DNA of 41,533 bases, taken from an uncultured bacterium (GTDB taxonomy: Bacteria > Cyanobacteriota > Vampirovibrionia > Gastranaerophilales > Gastranaerophilaceae). Shown here piece by piece: positions 1 to 8,139 of this stretch. The notes beneath the pieces are model-generated. The model was not told the DNA's origin. It searched no databases and saw nothing but the letters and a program-made list of their open reading frames with translations. The number at the start of each line of letters is the position of its first letter. Within the stretch, counting starts at the first letter, position 1. The translations under genes and the position numbers were made by a program. The stretch lies in NCBI GenBank assembly GCA_902766975.1, contig CACXFH010000074.1, positions 1-41,533 of the forward strand, written 5' to 3'.

Positions 1-1232
1 TCGACTGTCATGACCTGAGCCGCAATATCAGGATAATAATATATAAACTTTAATTCACTCTTAGTTAAAGGCTTTTGAGTGTGGACATTTGCATATCGAA
101 CAAGTTCAAGGATATTTCTTGCTTCGTGCTCATCTTTGAATTCAAGTTCAAGATTGTTATATACGTTTCTGAATCCTTTGATTCCACCGTATTCGCCGGT
201 TGTAATCATTCTTCCGGTTTCAATGATTTCAGGTTCGCCTCTGCCGAGTTCTTCAAAATCATAGAGCTCATAATTCCTTCTGTCTTTCAATGCACCGTCA
301 GCATGTATTCCTGACTCATGAGCAAAAGCATTGTCACCAACTGCAGGCTGATTCATAGGAATCGGAACTCCAAAGGCATAGGCGGTATATTTTGCAATCT
401 GCCATGCCTTATCAAGCCTTATATTTTCATCAATTTTGTATTTGCCTCTAAACCCTGCAGATTTTAAACAGCCCAAAAGGCAGGAAACCAAATCAGCATT
501 GCCGGCGCGCTCACCCATACCGTTTATTGCGGTATTTATATACGCATCAACACCGGCATCAATTGCAGCCTTTGCACCAATTATAGAACAAGCGGCAGCC
601 ATACCCAAATCATTGTGAAAATGCATTTCAATCGGCATTTCAATGGCTTTTGCAATTGTATAAATTCTGTCATAAGTTGTTAACGGATCTTCGCTGCCTA
701 AAGTATCACAATATCTGAAGCGATGAGCGCCTGATTTTTTTGCTTCTTTGCCATATTTAATAAGAAAATCAATATCACTTCTTGAAGCATCTTCAGCGTT
801 TACTCCTATTATCCTTGCTCCTTTATCAACGGCACATTCGACAGCTTCTTTTGTCATTCTGATTATGTCATCAGGGGTCTTTTTCCCGCCATATTTTCCA
901 TTAATCATTTGTTCCGATGTGGATTGAGAAAGGTTTACATATTGCAAATCAGGGACATTTTTGAATGACAATTCTACATCGTCCGCAATCCCGCGCATCC
1001 AACCTGACAATTTTGTTTTTGTGATAACACCGCGTTTTACAAGCTCCAAATTACCGTTAAGATAATTCAACTCGTGTTTTGTTGTCGGGAATCCGAATTC
1101 AGATTGTGTTATTCCCATACTGTTGAGCATTAAATTAATTATTGTTTTTTGAAGTTTTGCAAGCCCTAAGCGGGAAGTCTGCACACCGTCACGATTTGTT
1201 ACATCCACAAAATATATTCTGTTATCGCTCAT
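1..1232 (-). CDS. Homocitrate/2-isopropylmalate synthase family protein (3' end outside window)
   Basis: About 410 codons are visible before the frame leaves the left edge without a stop. The protein is a DRE-TIM metallolyase, which condenses acetyl-CoA with a 2-oxoacid. Seen: the catalytic DVTNRDG motif near residue 10, the metal-binding MHFHNDLG, NGMGERAGN, and HESGIHADG. These are diagnostic of the LeuA/NifV/CimA family. The N-terminal form (DVTNRDGVQTSRLGL) resembles proteins usually annotated as homocitrate synthase (NifV-like) more than classical LeuA. No C-terminal LeuA regulatory domain is seen, but the end is missing. The start ATG has an AAAGGGGAC ribosome site just upstream. The substrate (2-oxoglutarate, 2-oxoisovalerate or pyruvate) cannot be decided from the sequence, so no symbol is given. 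Confidence 0.85.
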   Translation of the reverse strand, partial: MSDNRIYFVDVTNRDGVQTSRLGLAKLQKTIINLMLNSMGITQSEFGFPTTKHELNYLNGNLELVKRGVITKTKLSGWMRGIADDVELSFKNVPDLQYVNLSQSTSEQMINGKYGGKKTPDDIIRMTKEAVECAVDKGARIIGVNAEDASRSDIDFLIKYGKEAKKSGAHRFRYCDTLGSEDPLTTYDRIYTIAKAIEMPIEMHFHNDLGMAAACSIIGAKAAIDAGVDAYINTAINGMGERAGNADLVSCLLGCLKSAGFRGKYKIDENIRLDKAWQIAKYTAYAFGVPIPMNQPAVGDNAFAHESGIHADGALKDRRNYELYDFEELGRGEPEIIETGRMITTGEYGGIKGFRNVYNNLELEFKDEHEARNILELVRYANVHTQKPLTKSELKFIYYYPDIAAQVMTV

Positions 1233-1255
1233 TTTTGTCCCCTTTTGTCTACATT

Positions 1256-1282
1256 ATTATAGTATAAAAATATCTTAATCAA
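1256..1282 (-). promoter_or_regulatory. Putative sigma-70 promoter of the homocitrate synthase-like gene
   Basis: On the minus strand, TTGATT (1277-1282) and TATAAT (1256-1261) are separated by 15 bases, about 24 bases upstream of the start codon. The -10 box is perfect, the spacer is short. The same roughly 95-base gap must also contain the promoter of the rightward TPR gene. Confidence 0.45.
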
Positions 1283-1328
1283 CTTGATTTTTTATATATA
1301 ATTAATTAAAATGGTGTAAAGAGCGCTT

Positions 1329-2921
1329 ATGAAAAACGATACAAGCATATTAGATAAAAAAATAGCAAAAGAAGTTAAAACAGGGAATGTAAAATCTGCA
1401 ATTGAATTATGTCAGGTAGGATTGGCTAAAGACCCGACAAATGCACAATTGCATCTTCGTTTGGGCGATTTATATCTTGCATGGCATTTAGATATTTATT
1501 CATCAAGCCAATATATTGATGAAGCAATAACTGAATACCAAATGGCACTTGAATCTATTGATACTCCGGAATTGTATTATAAAATCGGAATTGCTCAATA
1601 TCATAAAGGGGACTTGGACAAGGCTGTAAATTATTTTAATACTGCGATTAGAAAAAATCCAAAATATGCCAAAGCTTATTATATGTTAGCCGAAACTTAT
1701 ACAAAAAAGGCAAGGTTCACAGATGCTACGGATAACGCAAAACTTGCAATAAAATATTCCCCTTTTTCAAGTTCTTGCGCACATAATTTACTCAAAAGCC
1801 TGTATCAGGTATCCTCATTTAGAGTTTTTAAAAATAAAATAATGGCATTTTACGAACACATAATGTCAATTTTGACATTGCCGTTTGATGTTGAAGCGAT
1901 AAAAAGAGTAAAAGAATCATTATCATACGCAAAATTTTTGCCTATATTATTAAAAGGCTATATCGCAGTTCAGACAAAAGGTATAGATAATGCGCTTGAT
2001 ATATATATAGAAGCGGTAGACAAGGCTCCGGGGTTTGTACCGTTATATTGCCTTTTAGGGGACATATATTCATCATTGGGCAGATTTGAAGATGCAATAA
2101 CAGAATATAAAATGGCAATATGGCTTGACAGTCTGAACATTCCCGCATATCGTCACCTTTGCAGAGCTTATGAAGATTTAGGCGATTACGATAATGCTGT
2201 TGAAATTTATAACAAATTAATTCAGATTATGCCTAACATGCCGGAATTCCACTCCGGTTTGGCAAATATTTTGTATATTAAAGGGGATGTTGATGGTGCG
2301 GTTTCACATTTCCAAACAGCAATTACCCTTAATCCGAACAAGGAATGGACAAGTGTTGTCAATCAAACTTTAGGATTTGTTTTTCAAGAATCTAAAAAAG
2401 ATCTTGATGCTGCAATCACATCTTATCAAAGTGCATACCTTTTAACCCCTGAGGATATTGATATATATGTAAATTTAGGCAGCGCTTTTTATGATAAAGA
2501 AGATTTTGAAAATGCGCTTACAGTCTATCGCAATGCTCTTGAACTTGACCCTAAAAATGCAAAAATTCATTGCAATTTAGGATTTTTGTATTGGGGTAAA
2601 GGAGATACACAAGAAGCGATAAGAGAGTATGAGCATGCCATTGAATATGACCAAACTTATGCAATTGCGTATAATAATTTAGGAGTAATTTATCTTGATG
2701 ATTTGGGGCGGGTAGCACAGGCTATTGAAATGTTTAAAAAAGCTGTTGAAAATAACCCTAATTATGCCCTTGCACATTTCAACCTTGCTCGTTCCGTTGC
2801 AATTACAGGAGATAAAATTGAAGCGGCGAAATTATATCAGATTGCGCAGGATGTAAATAAAATTACACAAGAAATTGATCCGCAAGATATTACGGACAAG
2901 ATTAACGCATTATTTGATTAG
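1329..2921 (+). CDS. Tetratricopeptide-repeat protein
   Basis: A 530-residue protein made mainly of TPR units, which form helical scaffolds for protein-protein contacts. Typical TPR positions (A-x-x-Y/F-x-x-L/A-x-x-x-x-P) recur from about residue 35 to 150 and again from about 215 to 510, for example the units ending LDPKNAKIHCNLG and NNPNYALAHFNLA. A segment around residues 155-205 lacks the repeat and may be a linker. There is no signal peptide or membrane segment, so it is probably cytoplasmic. The gene is transcribed away from the synthase gene and its stop lies 4 bases from the stop of the convergent dehydrogenase. No specific partner can be inferred. Confidence 0.85.
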   Translation: MKNDTSILDKKIAKEVKTGNVKSAIELCQVGLAKDPTNAQLHLRLGDLYLAWHLDIYSSSQYIDEAITEYQMALESIDTPELYYKIGIAQYHKGDLDKAVNYFNTAIRKNPKYAKAYYMLAETYTKKARFTDATDNAKLAIKYSPFSSSCAHNLLKSLYQVSSFRVFKNKIMAFYEHIMSILTLPFDVEAIKRVKESLSYAKFLPILLKGYIAVQTKGIDNALDIYIEAVDKAPGFVPLYCLLGDIYSSLGRFEDAITEYKMAIWLDSLNIPAYRHLCRAYEDLGDYDNAVEIYNKLIQIMPNMPEFHSGLANILYIKGDVDGAVSHFQTAITLNPNKEWTSVVNQTLGFVFQESKKDLDAAITSYQSAYLLTPEDIDIYVNLGSAFYDKEDFENALTVYRNALELDPKNAKIHCNLGFLYWGKGDTQEAIREYEHAIEYDQTYAIAYNNLGVIYLDDLGRVAQAIEMFKKAVENNPNYALAHFNLARSVAITGDKIEAAKLYQIAQDVNKITQEIDPQDITDKINALFD

Positions 2922-2925
2922 CCCT

Positions 2926-3891
2926 TTACATTTTCAAAAGAACTTTAAGAGTATCTTTTTCCTTATTCTTTTCAAATGCTTTTTCAGCATCATCCATTGA
3001 ATATATACCTGAAATCAACGGAGAAAAATCAACTTTTTCTGATTTCAAAAGTCTTAGTGCCGGCGGAAATTGACCGCATCTTGAGCCTAAAACGGTAATT
3101 TCATCAATAACAATCGGAGCAAGATTTAGTTCTTTTCCTGTTGCGACCGTGCTTTTTAATACTAATACCCCGCGAGGCTTAGTCAAAGCAAGCGAAGTTT
3201 CAAAACCGTTCACAGAGCCGGTTGCTTCAACAACAACATTATATTTTTTCTCGATTGGGAAATTACTTAATAATGATGTATTTACCCCTTGTGCTCTTGC
3301 AATATCCAACTTATTTTGATGTTTACCAACCAGAGTTACATTAAGATTTTGCGCATTTAATGCCAAAGCCGTAATTAAACCCAATTTGCCATCCCCAAGC
3401 ACTACAACTTCATCCATAGGTTTTATATGTAATTGTTCATTTATTTCCAAAGCCGCAGCAAGCGGTTCAACAAATACAGCCTGAGTATCCGGTACATTAT
3501 CCGGCACCTCAAACAAAACTTCAACCGGCATAGTAAAATATTGAGCAAAAACTCCGTCCTTGCGCCAAATTCCTAAAGTGTGTCTGTTCGGACAATGACG
3601 GTAATTTTTCTTTGCACACCATTCACAATCAGGTTCCTTGCACCCGTAGCTGATTTCAGGCACTACTCTTTTACCGATTAGCGATTTATCGTCAGAATTC
3701 ACATCTTCAACCACTCCGACGGCTTCGTGCCCTAAAATCCCGACATATCCCATATAACCTTTAGTTATTTCATAGTCAGTATTACAAATGCCTGCCATTG
3801 TAACACGCACAAGAGCTTCCCCTTTTTGTGGGACAGGCTTTTCGTAATTTTCAACAAATTTTAATTCTTTATCAAATACCAATGCTTTCAT
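2926..3891 (-). CDS. Zinc-dependent medium-chain alcohol dehydrogenase
   Basis: A 321-residue member of the medium-chain dehydrogenase/reductase superfamily, oxidising an alcohol or polyol with NAD(P). The catalytic zinc site is visible as C36 (GICNTDY), H55-E56 (GHEAVG) and a later glutamate in VEPLAAALE. The structural zinc lobe is present as C84, C89, C92 and C100. The Rossmann glycine motif is VVLGDGKLG, a variant of GxGxxG. The start has an AAGGAG ribosome site. At 321 residues it is slightly shorter than typical 340-350-residue members. The threonine/sorbitol dehydrogenase-like group is the closest match by eye, but the substrate cannot be named. Confidence 0.85.
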   Translation of the reverse strand: MKALVFDKELKFVENYEKPVPQKGEALVRVTMAGICNTDYEITKGYMGYVGILGHEAVGVVEDVNSDDKSLIGKRVVPEISYGCKEPDCEWCAKKNYRHCPNRHTLGIWRKDGVFAQYFTMPVEVLFEVPDNVPDTQAVFVEPLAAALEINEQLHIKPMDEVVVLGDGKLGLITALALNAQNLNVTLVGKHQNKLDIARAQGVNTSLLSNFPIEKKYNVVVEATGSVNGFETSLALTKPRGVLVLKSTVATGKELNLAPIVIDEITVLGSRCGQFPPALRLLKSEKVDFSPLISGIYSMDDAEKAFEKNKEKDTLKVLLKM

Positions 3892-4140
3892 AATTTCTCC
3901 TTATATATAACCGAACGCATTACCGGCGGCTTTAATTAAGTTTACTTACAAAATATTATACCTATATATAATACCATAGTCAGAATTTAAATTGTAAACA
4001 GTTTGTATGCAACCATTAATGCAGATTATAGTCATAGACAAATAATTGGCATTTTTCAAACAAGTTTTCCTATGGCAGAATTTTTGTATAAATCTTTGTT
4101 CACTCTTAAATTTTATTAATAATCAGGTGCAAAAAATATA

Positions 4141-4848
4141 TTGTTCTGTTTTAATATAAGCATGACTTTTGAGATATTGAGAAAACAACCAGTGAAATTC
4201 TATCATCAAAACGGACTCAAAATTTTTGAACCGTTCAAAGCCGTTGACAAAAATAAAAAAACTCTTGAACTTTCGTGGAATTTAAAACCTGATTATTCAT
4301 CAATCATGGCTAAAAGTACATATAACAACGACATGAGTATTTATAATATCGATACAACACACAACGGCTTCAAAGGAATTTCACTTGTTGCAAATCCTCA
4401 AAAAAAAGAAATCGGTGAAGTTCTTAACCTTGCCTCTCTGATTACATTTAAAGAAAATAATATAAGTCATTTCGATGTTTTTGCACTCAGAGATTATATT
4501 CAATTTTATGCGAAATACGGTTTTAATATTTTTTCGAATAATATAAATGAAATATTACATAATTTGAAATATTTGGCAAAGAGCAAAGAAGAAAAATTTT
4601 CTGATATGGTTTATTCCGCTAAGTACTTTAGAAGTCAACTTGAAAAAAATGCAACCACAGATAATAAACTACTAAGTAACAATTTAATAAGCGATTATTT
4701 AAGAACACTTTCAAGAAACGGTAGAAAAATTGATGCGGATGATTTGTATTCTCATACGCACATGCGATTTTCATCTCTTGACGAAATCAGAAACAGGGAT
4801 TATCTGAACGAACTTTTAGATAAACATGAAATAAATTACAAGATATAA
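4141..4848 (+). CDS. Hypothetical protein, cotranscribed with an aminotransferase
   Basis: About 228-235 residues, family not recognised. Two starts are possible. A TTG at 4141 has AGGTG 11 bases upstream. An ATG at 4162 has no obvious ribosome site. The protein is Lys/Asn/Tyr-rich with no signal peptide or transmembrane segment. A central stretch resembles a mixed alpha/beta domain, but no motif is diagnostic. It ends 2 bases before the aminotransferase start, so the two are almost certainly translated together, which suggests a shared small-molecule pathway. This is an inference from spacing only. Confidence 0.65.
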   Translation: MFCFNISMTFEILRKQPVKFYHQNGLKIFEPFKAVDKNKKTLELSWNLKPDYSSIMAKSTYNNDMSIYNIDTTHNGFKGISLVANPQKKEIGEVLNLASLITFKENNISHFDVFALRDYIQFYAKYGFNIFSNNINEILHNLKYLAKSKEEKFSDMVYSAKYFRSQLEKNATTDNKLLSNNLISDYLRTLSRNGRKIDADDLYSHTHMRFSSLDEIRNRDYLNELLDKHEINYKI

Positions 4849-4850
4849 AT

Positions 4851-5957
4851 ATGAAAATAGATAAATTTAAAGTAGAGGAGTGGTTTAATAAGTACGAACA
4901 CAAGGCAATATACGATCTTGCAGACACTTGTGTTGAATCTTTATCCGTAAATGAACTGCTTGATATTACAAATGCAAATTTAACGGAACTGTACACAAGA
5001 AAACTGAATTACGGAGATATTCACGGCTCAAACAAATTAAAGGACTCAATTTGCACAATGTATAAAAAGCAAAGTCGTGAAAATATTACAATTACCCACG
5101 GCACAATCGGTGCAAATCAACTTGTAATGCTTTCTTTAATAGACTCAGGCGATAAAGTAGTTTCTATAATCCCTACATATCAACAACATTATTCAATTCC
5201 AAAATCTATTGGCGCAAATGTCAATATACTTTATCTCAGAGAAAAGAACAACTGGCTCCCTGATTTAGACGAATTGGAAAAACTTGTAGGACATGATACG
5301 AAAATCATTTGTATGAATAATCCCAATAACCCTACAGGTGCAGTTATACCTGACGATATGCTTGAGGGAATTGCACAAATTGCGCGTAGAGCAAATGCAT
5401 TCATCTTATGCGATGAAGTGTACCGAGGACTCGAACACAACGGGGAAATCTCAAAATCAATTGCAGACATTTATGAAAAAGGAATTTCAACAAGCAGTGT
5501 TTCTAAAGTATTCTCTCTTGCCGGTTTGCGACTTGGGTGGATAGCAGCACCAAAGGAGGTTATTAAAGAAGTTAATCATCAAAGAGAATACAACACAATA
5601 AGCGTCGGAATATTGGATGATTATTTTGCATCCGTTGCAATTGAAAATAAAGAAAAAATTATAAAAAGAAATCTGAATAAAATCTTAGAAGGGAAAAAAG
5701 TCCTCACTAATTGGCTAAAAAACGAAAAGTACTGTCATTGTTCTATCCCGCAGGGTGGAACAACCGCATTTGTAAAATATGATATTGATATGAAATCAAC
5801 AGACTTATGCAAAAAATTGCAGCAAGATACAGGTGTAATGATTCTCCCCGGTGAAACTATGGAACTTGACGGTTATTTGAGAATCGGATATGGTAATAAT
5901 CCCGACAAATTAAAAAAAGCTCTTTATATATTTTCAGATTGGCTTGAACATCAATAA
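4851..5957 (+). CDS. PLP-dependent aminotransferase, class I/II
   Basis: A 368-residue fold-type I aminotransferase that moves an amino group between an amino acid and a 2-oxoacid using pyridoxal phosphate. Seen: NNPNNPTGA at 156-164, DEVYRG from D188 (D188 and Y191 contact PLP), the Schiff-base lysine K219 in SVSKVFSLAG, and the following RLGW. A C-terminal arginine for the substrate carboxylate is probably in YLRIGYG. It follows the unknown gene at 4141 with 2 bases between them and is followed by a hairpin. Substrate specificity cannot be read from the motifs. The sequence resembles the broad group that includes capreomycidine synthase-like enzymes, but this is not secure. Confidence 0.88.
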   Translation: MKIDKFKVEEWFNKYEHKAIYDLADTCVESLSVNELLDITNANLTELYTRKLNYGDIHGSNKLKDSICTMYKKQSRENITITHGTIGANQLVMLSLIDSGDKVVSIIPTYQQHYSIPKSIGANVNILYLREKNNWLPDLDELEKLVGHDTKIICMNNPNNPTGAVIPDDMLEGIAQIARRANAFILCDEVYRGLEHNGEISKSIADIYEKGISTSSVSKVFSLAGLRLGWIAAPKEVIKEVNHQREYNTISVGILDDYFASVAIENKEKIIKRNLNKILEGKKVLTNWLKNEKYCHCSIPQGGTTAFVKYDIDMKSTDLCKKLQQDTGVMILPGETMELDGYLRIGYGNNPDKLKKALYIFSDWLEHQ

Positions 5958-5958
5958 A

Positions 5959-5985
5959 CCCTTACTTTAATAATCAGAGTAAGGG
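5959..5985 (+). terminator. Putative terminator after the aminotransferase gene
   Basis: An 8-bp perfect stem, CCCTTACT (5959-5966) with AGTAAGGG (5978-5985), and an 11-base loop, starting 2 bases after the stop codon. The downstream T-run is weak (CAAAACTTTTAT), so efficiency is uncertain. Confidence 0.5.
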
Positions 5986-6040
5986 CAAAACTTTTATATT
6001 TCGGCTTATATTATAAGTCGGCATCGCTATACCAACTATA

Positions 6041-6244
6041 TTAATTGTTACTTAGGACCAATCTTAATGTTGCCAAGCTTTCAATTGATAACATTACATG
6101 ACGATTATGTTGTTCTTCTGAAATATCAAAAATTCTGATAATTCTTTGGATTTCTGCCAAATCTTTATATGAATCGATTTTATAAACATTTTCAATTGGA
6201 TCTGAAACTACCGACATCATTGCATTTAATTCTTGTTCTTTCAT
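6041..6244 (-). CDS. Small hypothetical protein (67 aa)
   Basis: A 67-residue acidic, probably helical protein starting MKEQELNAMMSVV. No family is recognised and no membrane segment or signal peptide is seen. An AGAGGA sequence lies about 12 bases before the ATG and could serve as the ribosome site. It stands alone between the aminotransferase terminator and the fabZ terminator. Coding is likely from codon usage and the ribosome site, but not proven. Confidence 0.5.
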   Translation of the reverse strand: MKEQELNAMMSVVSDPIENVYKIDSYKDLAEIQRIIRIFDISEEQHNRHVMLSIESLATLRLVLSNN

Positions 6245-6364
6245 AATAACCGAGTATCCTCTTTATTCCTATATACATTTATATAAAGTATTTTTTTATG
6301 AAAGAATTGCCTTTTTTGCTATATTTACATTAATATTTCGTTACATTTTGTTCTAAAACCCGTA

Positions 6365-6402
6365 AAATAAGGACGATGCAAATATCTGTATCGTCCTTAT
6401 TT
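6365..6402 (-). terminator. Intrinsic terminator downstream of fabZ
   Basis: A perfect 13-bp stem, AAATAAGGACGAT (6365-6377) with ATCGTCCTTATTT (6390-6402), and a 12-base loop. A/T tracts at both ends allow termination in either direction. It sits 24 bases beyond the fabZ stop and closes the lpxD-lpxC-fabZ operon. Confidence 0.8.
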
Positions 6403-6425
6403 AATTTAGTTTTAATTAAAACTTT

Positions 6426-6878
6426 TTATGTCAGAGCAAATGTCATATCAGCTTCGACACAAATTTTACCGTCAACTGAGCCAACTCCGTGAGCTTTGCA
6501 GATGGGTCCTTTGAGTTTTGTTAATTCAACTGTCATCTCAAATTTATCGCCCGGTCTTACGATATTTTTAAATCTTACCCCATCAACGCCAGCATACAAA
6601 GCAAGTTTACCTTTATTTTGAGGCAACGACAGCAAAACAGGAGCAGAGCATTGAGCCAATGCCTCAAGCTGTAAAACTCCGGGCATAATCGGATTTCCGG
6701 GGAAATGCCCCTGAAAGAATGCTTCATTCATTGTCAAGTTTTTGTAACCTTTTGAATACTTGCCGGGTACGCATTCTGTAATTCTGTCCACCAATAAAAA
6801 CGGATATCTGTGTGGCAACATTTCCATTATTTCCATAATATCCATTGAAACAGTTTCTTCTTTAATTTCTTCTGTCAT
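6426..6878 (-). CDS. fabZ: 3-hydroxyacyl-[ACP] dehydratase FabZ
   Basis: A 150-residue hot-dog-fold enzyme that dehydrates (3R)-hydroxyacyl-ACP in fatty acid elongation. The catalytic His is H23 in LPHRYPFLLVDR and the catalytic Glu is E72 in GVLQLEALAQ, after the conserved GHFPGNPIMPG. Length is normal for the family. A GAAAGGG ribosome site precedes the ATG. FabZ competes with LpxA for 3-hydroxyacyl-ACP, and its position after lpxD and lpxC is the usual lipid A arrangement. Here, however, an S23-type ORF separates it from lpxC, and lpxA does not follow. Confidence 0.96.
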   Translation of the reverse strand: MTEEIKEETVSMDIMEIMEMLPHRYPFLLVDRITECVPGKYSKGYKNLTMNEAFFQGHFPGNPIMPGVLQLEALAQCSAPVLLSLPQNKGKLALYAGVDGVRFKNIVRPGDKFEMTVELTKLKGPICKAHGVGSVDGKICVEADMTFALT

Positions 6879-6904
6879 TTTTTTCCCTTTCTGCTCTATG
6901 TAAG

Positions 6905-6934
6905 GAAGTAAGAAAGTAAGTATGTTAGTAAGAA
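6905..6934 (+). repeat. Left inverted-repeat arm of the S23 element
   Basis: Four-base phased GTAA/GAAA/GTAA/GTAT/GTTA/GTAA repeat. The inner end encodes the last codons and stop of the internal ORF (Ser-Tyr-stop on the minus strand). It pairs imperfectly with 7287-7323. Confidence 0.6.
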
Positions 6935-7275
6935 TTTACAACTTGTTTCCTTAATCCTAATACTAAAGCTTTAATTTTATTATGTTCCTGAATTATATTT
7001 TCTATATTTTGAATATATTTAAGTCTCTGAGCTATTATCAAATGTGTTTCTATTTCAGCAATAGAACCTATTGCAATATCAAGAAATCTTGAAGTGTCTT
7101 TGTATGATGAGCGTGCGCAACCTTCTGCAATATTTGAAGGGATTGATACGGCAGCCCTTTGCATTTGTGAGCTTAACCCATAGGTTTCATTTTTGAAAAA
7201 ACCTGCAGTTAGTTCGTATATATGTATAACAAAGTCAATTGATTGTTTCCACGCTTCAAGTTCTGTATGATGCAT
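6925..7275 (-). CDS. Four-helix bundle protein, S23/IVS-encoded family
   Basis: A 116-residue protein matching the 23S rRNA intervening-sequence (S23) family. Seen: an N-terminal LEAWKQSIDF helix, YGLSSQMQRAAVSIPSNIAEG, the SRFLDIAIGS helix, and a C-terminal helix beginning around LRKQ. The family also includes Avd accessory proteins of diversity-generating retroelements, but no reverse transcriptase or variable repeat is seen here. The molecular function of stand-alone members is unknown, though a nucleic-acid-associated role is often assumed. A GAGGT ribosome site at the edge of the repeat arm precedes the ATG. The gene lies in the same direction as lpxC and fabZ, so it is probably cotranscribed with them. 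Confidence 0.9.
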   Translation of the reverse strand: MHHTELEAWKQSIDFVIHIYELTAGFFKNETYGLSSQMQRAAVSIPSNIAEGCARSSYKDTSRFLDIAIGSIAEIETHLIIAQRLKYIQNIENIIQEHNKIKALVLGLRKQVVNSY

Positions 7276-7286
7276 TATCTGTAACC

Positions 7287-7323
7287 TCTTACTAACTTAC
7301 TCACCTATTTACCCACTTACTTC
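7287..7323 (-). repeat. Right inverted-repeat arm, overlapping the lpxC stop
   Basis: On the minus strand this reads GAAGTAAGTGGGTAA, followed by further GTNA units and GTTAGTAAGA. The first 15 bases (7309-7323) are the last four codons (Glu-Val-Ser-Gly) and stop of lpxC. Confidence 0.6.
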
Positions 7324-8136
7324 TATAATTTTCTCTCTCAAAATCTTTGCTGTCTTGACATGGACTGCATGCCCTGCTTCTTTTGCAATAATTTGGCATT
7401 TTAAATCCAACGGATTTATTCCTATTAAATATAAATCTCCTATCAAATCAAGCATCTTATGCTTAATCGGTTCACAATCAGAGCGCAAATCAACAGAATA
7501 TGTTCCGTCATCCATAAAACCCAAAGTGTTATCAATGTTTGCTCCTTGAGCAAAACCAAGCATCTGATATTTCTTCAAATCACGATAAAACCCAAATGTT
7601 CTGGCTTCAATAATTTCATCCTGATTTTTTGGATTGTAATTCACAAATCGTCTTTGAAGTCCGTTATGTTCATAATTAACCGCATAGGAAATAAAAAGTT
7701 CTTTATCTGGCAAAATTACCAAACTGGTCTTACCGTTTAAATAATAAACAGGCTCAGATACCGTGTATTTTTTTTCTTTCGCAAACAACGGTTTATCGAT
7801 ACCTGCTTTTTTAAAGGCTTCAACCCACGGCTTTGAACTTCCGTCTAATATTGGGACTTCTTCTTCACTCAGACATATATCAACAGAATTGATATGACAA
7901 AATGCAAGAGCCGCCGTCAAATGCTCTGTTAGCATAGCTTTTGATTTTTTATTCCCCAAAACAACACAATGGTCTGTCGCAAGAACATTATCCACATTTG
8001 CAACAAAAGCTTCTTGCCCTTTTACAAAATACCTTATTTGACCGGAATCAGACGGGAATATATTAACCTCGCACGGCTTGTTTTTCATCAAACCGTTTCC
8101 GCTGATTTTTACTTCTTTTTTTAAAGTAATTGCCAT
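7309..8136 (-). CDS. lpxC: UDP-3-O-acyl-N-acetylglucosamine deacetylase LpxC
   Basis: A 275-residue zinc deacetylase, the committed step of lipid A synthesis. Seen: the general base E71 and zinc ligand H72 in LTEHLTAAL, zinc ligands H226 and D230 in HKMLDLIGDLYL, and catalytic H256 in AGHAVH. The N-terminal GxGLHSG motif of most LpxC proteins is altered to GNGLMKNK. The gene begins 3 bases after the lpxD stop. Its last four codons and stop fall inside the repeat arm of the neighbouring element, so the C-terminus was probably altered by insertion. All catalytic residues are upstream of this, so activity is expected. Confidence 0.95.
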   Translation of the reverse strand: MAITLKKEVKISGNGLMKNKPCEVNIFPSDSGQIRYFVKGQEAFVANVDNVLATDHCVVLGNKKSKAMLTEHLTAALAFCHINSVDICLSEEEVPILDGSSKPWVEAFKKAGIDKPLFAKEKKYTVSEPVYYLNGKTSLVILPDKELFISYAVNYEHNGLQRRFVNYNPKNQDEIIEARTFGFYRDLKKYQMLGFAQGANIDNTLGFMDDGTYSVDLRSDCEPIKHKMLDLIGDLYLIGINPLDLKCQIIAKEAGHAVHVKTAKILREKIIEVSG

Positions 8137-8139
8137 TTA

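Larger units (their letters stand above)
6905..7323. mobile_element. Putative S23-ORF element with inverted repeats
   Basis: The four-helix-bundle ORF is bracketed by arms at 6905-6934 and 7287-7323. Read outside-in on opposite strands, both arms begin GAAGTAAG and end GTTAGTAAGA, with interiors built from four-base GTAA-like units. The arms overlap the 3' end of lpxC on one side and the 3' end of the internal ORF on the other. No transposase is present. The layout suggests a small inserted unit of the type carrying S23 (23S rRNA intervening-sequence) proteins. That it moves is inferred. Confidence 0.55.

Noticed and set aside
3892-4140. Gene in the 249-base gap upstream of the 4141 gene
   Set aside because: AT-rich with no frame longer than about 20 codons; only promoters for the flanking divergent genes are expected.
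6925-7275. Diversity-generating retroelement Avd protein
   Set aside because: The S23/Avd fold is shared, but there is no reverse transcriptase, template repeat or variable repeat nearby.
7287-7323. Short tandem repeat as a CRISPR-like array
   Set aside because: Units are four bases long and degenerate, no spacers, no cas genes. Better explained as the arm of an inverted repeat.
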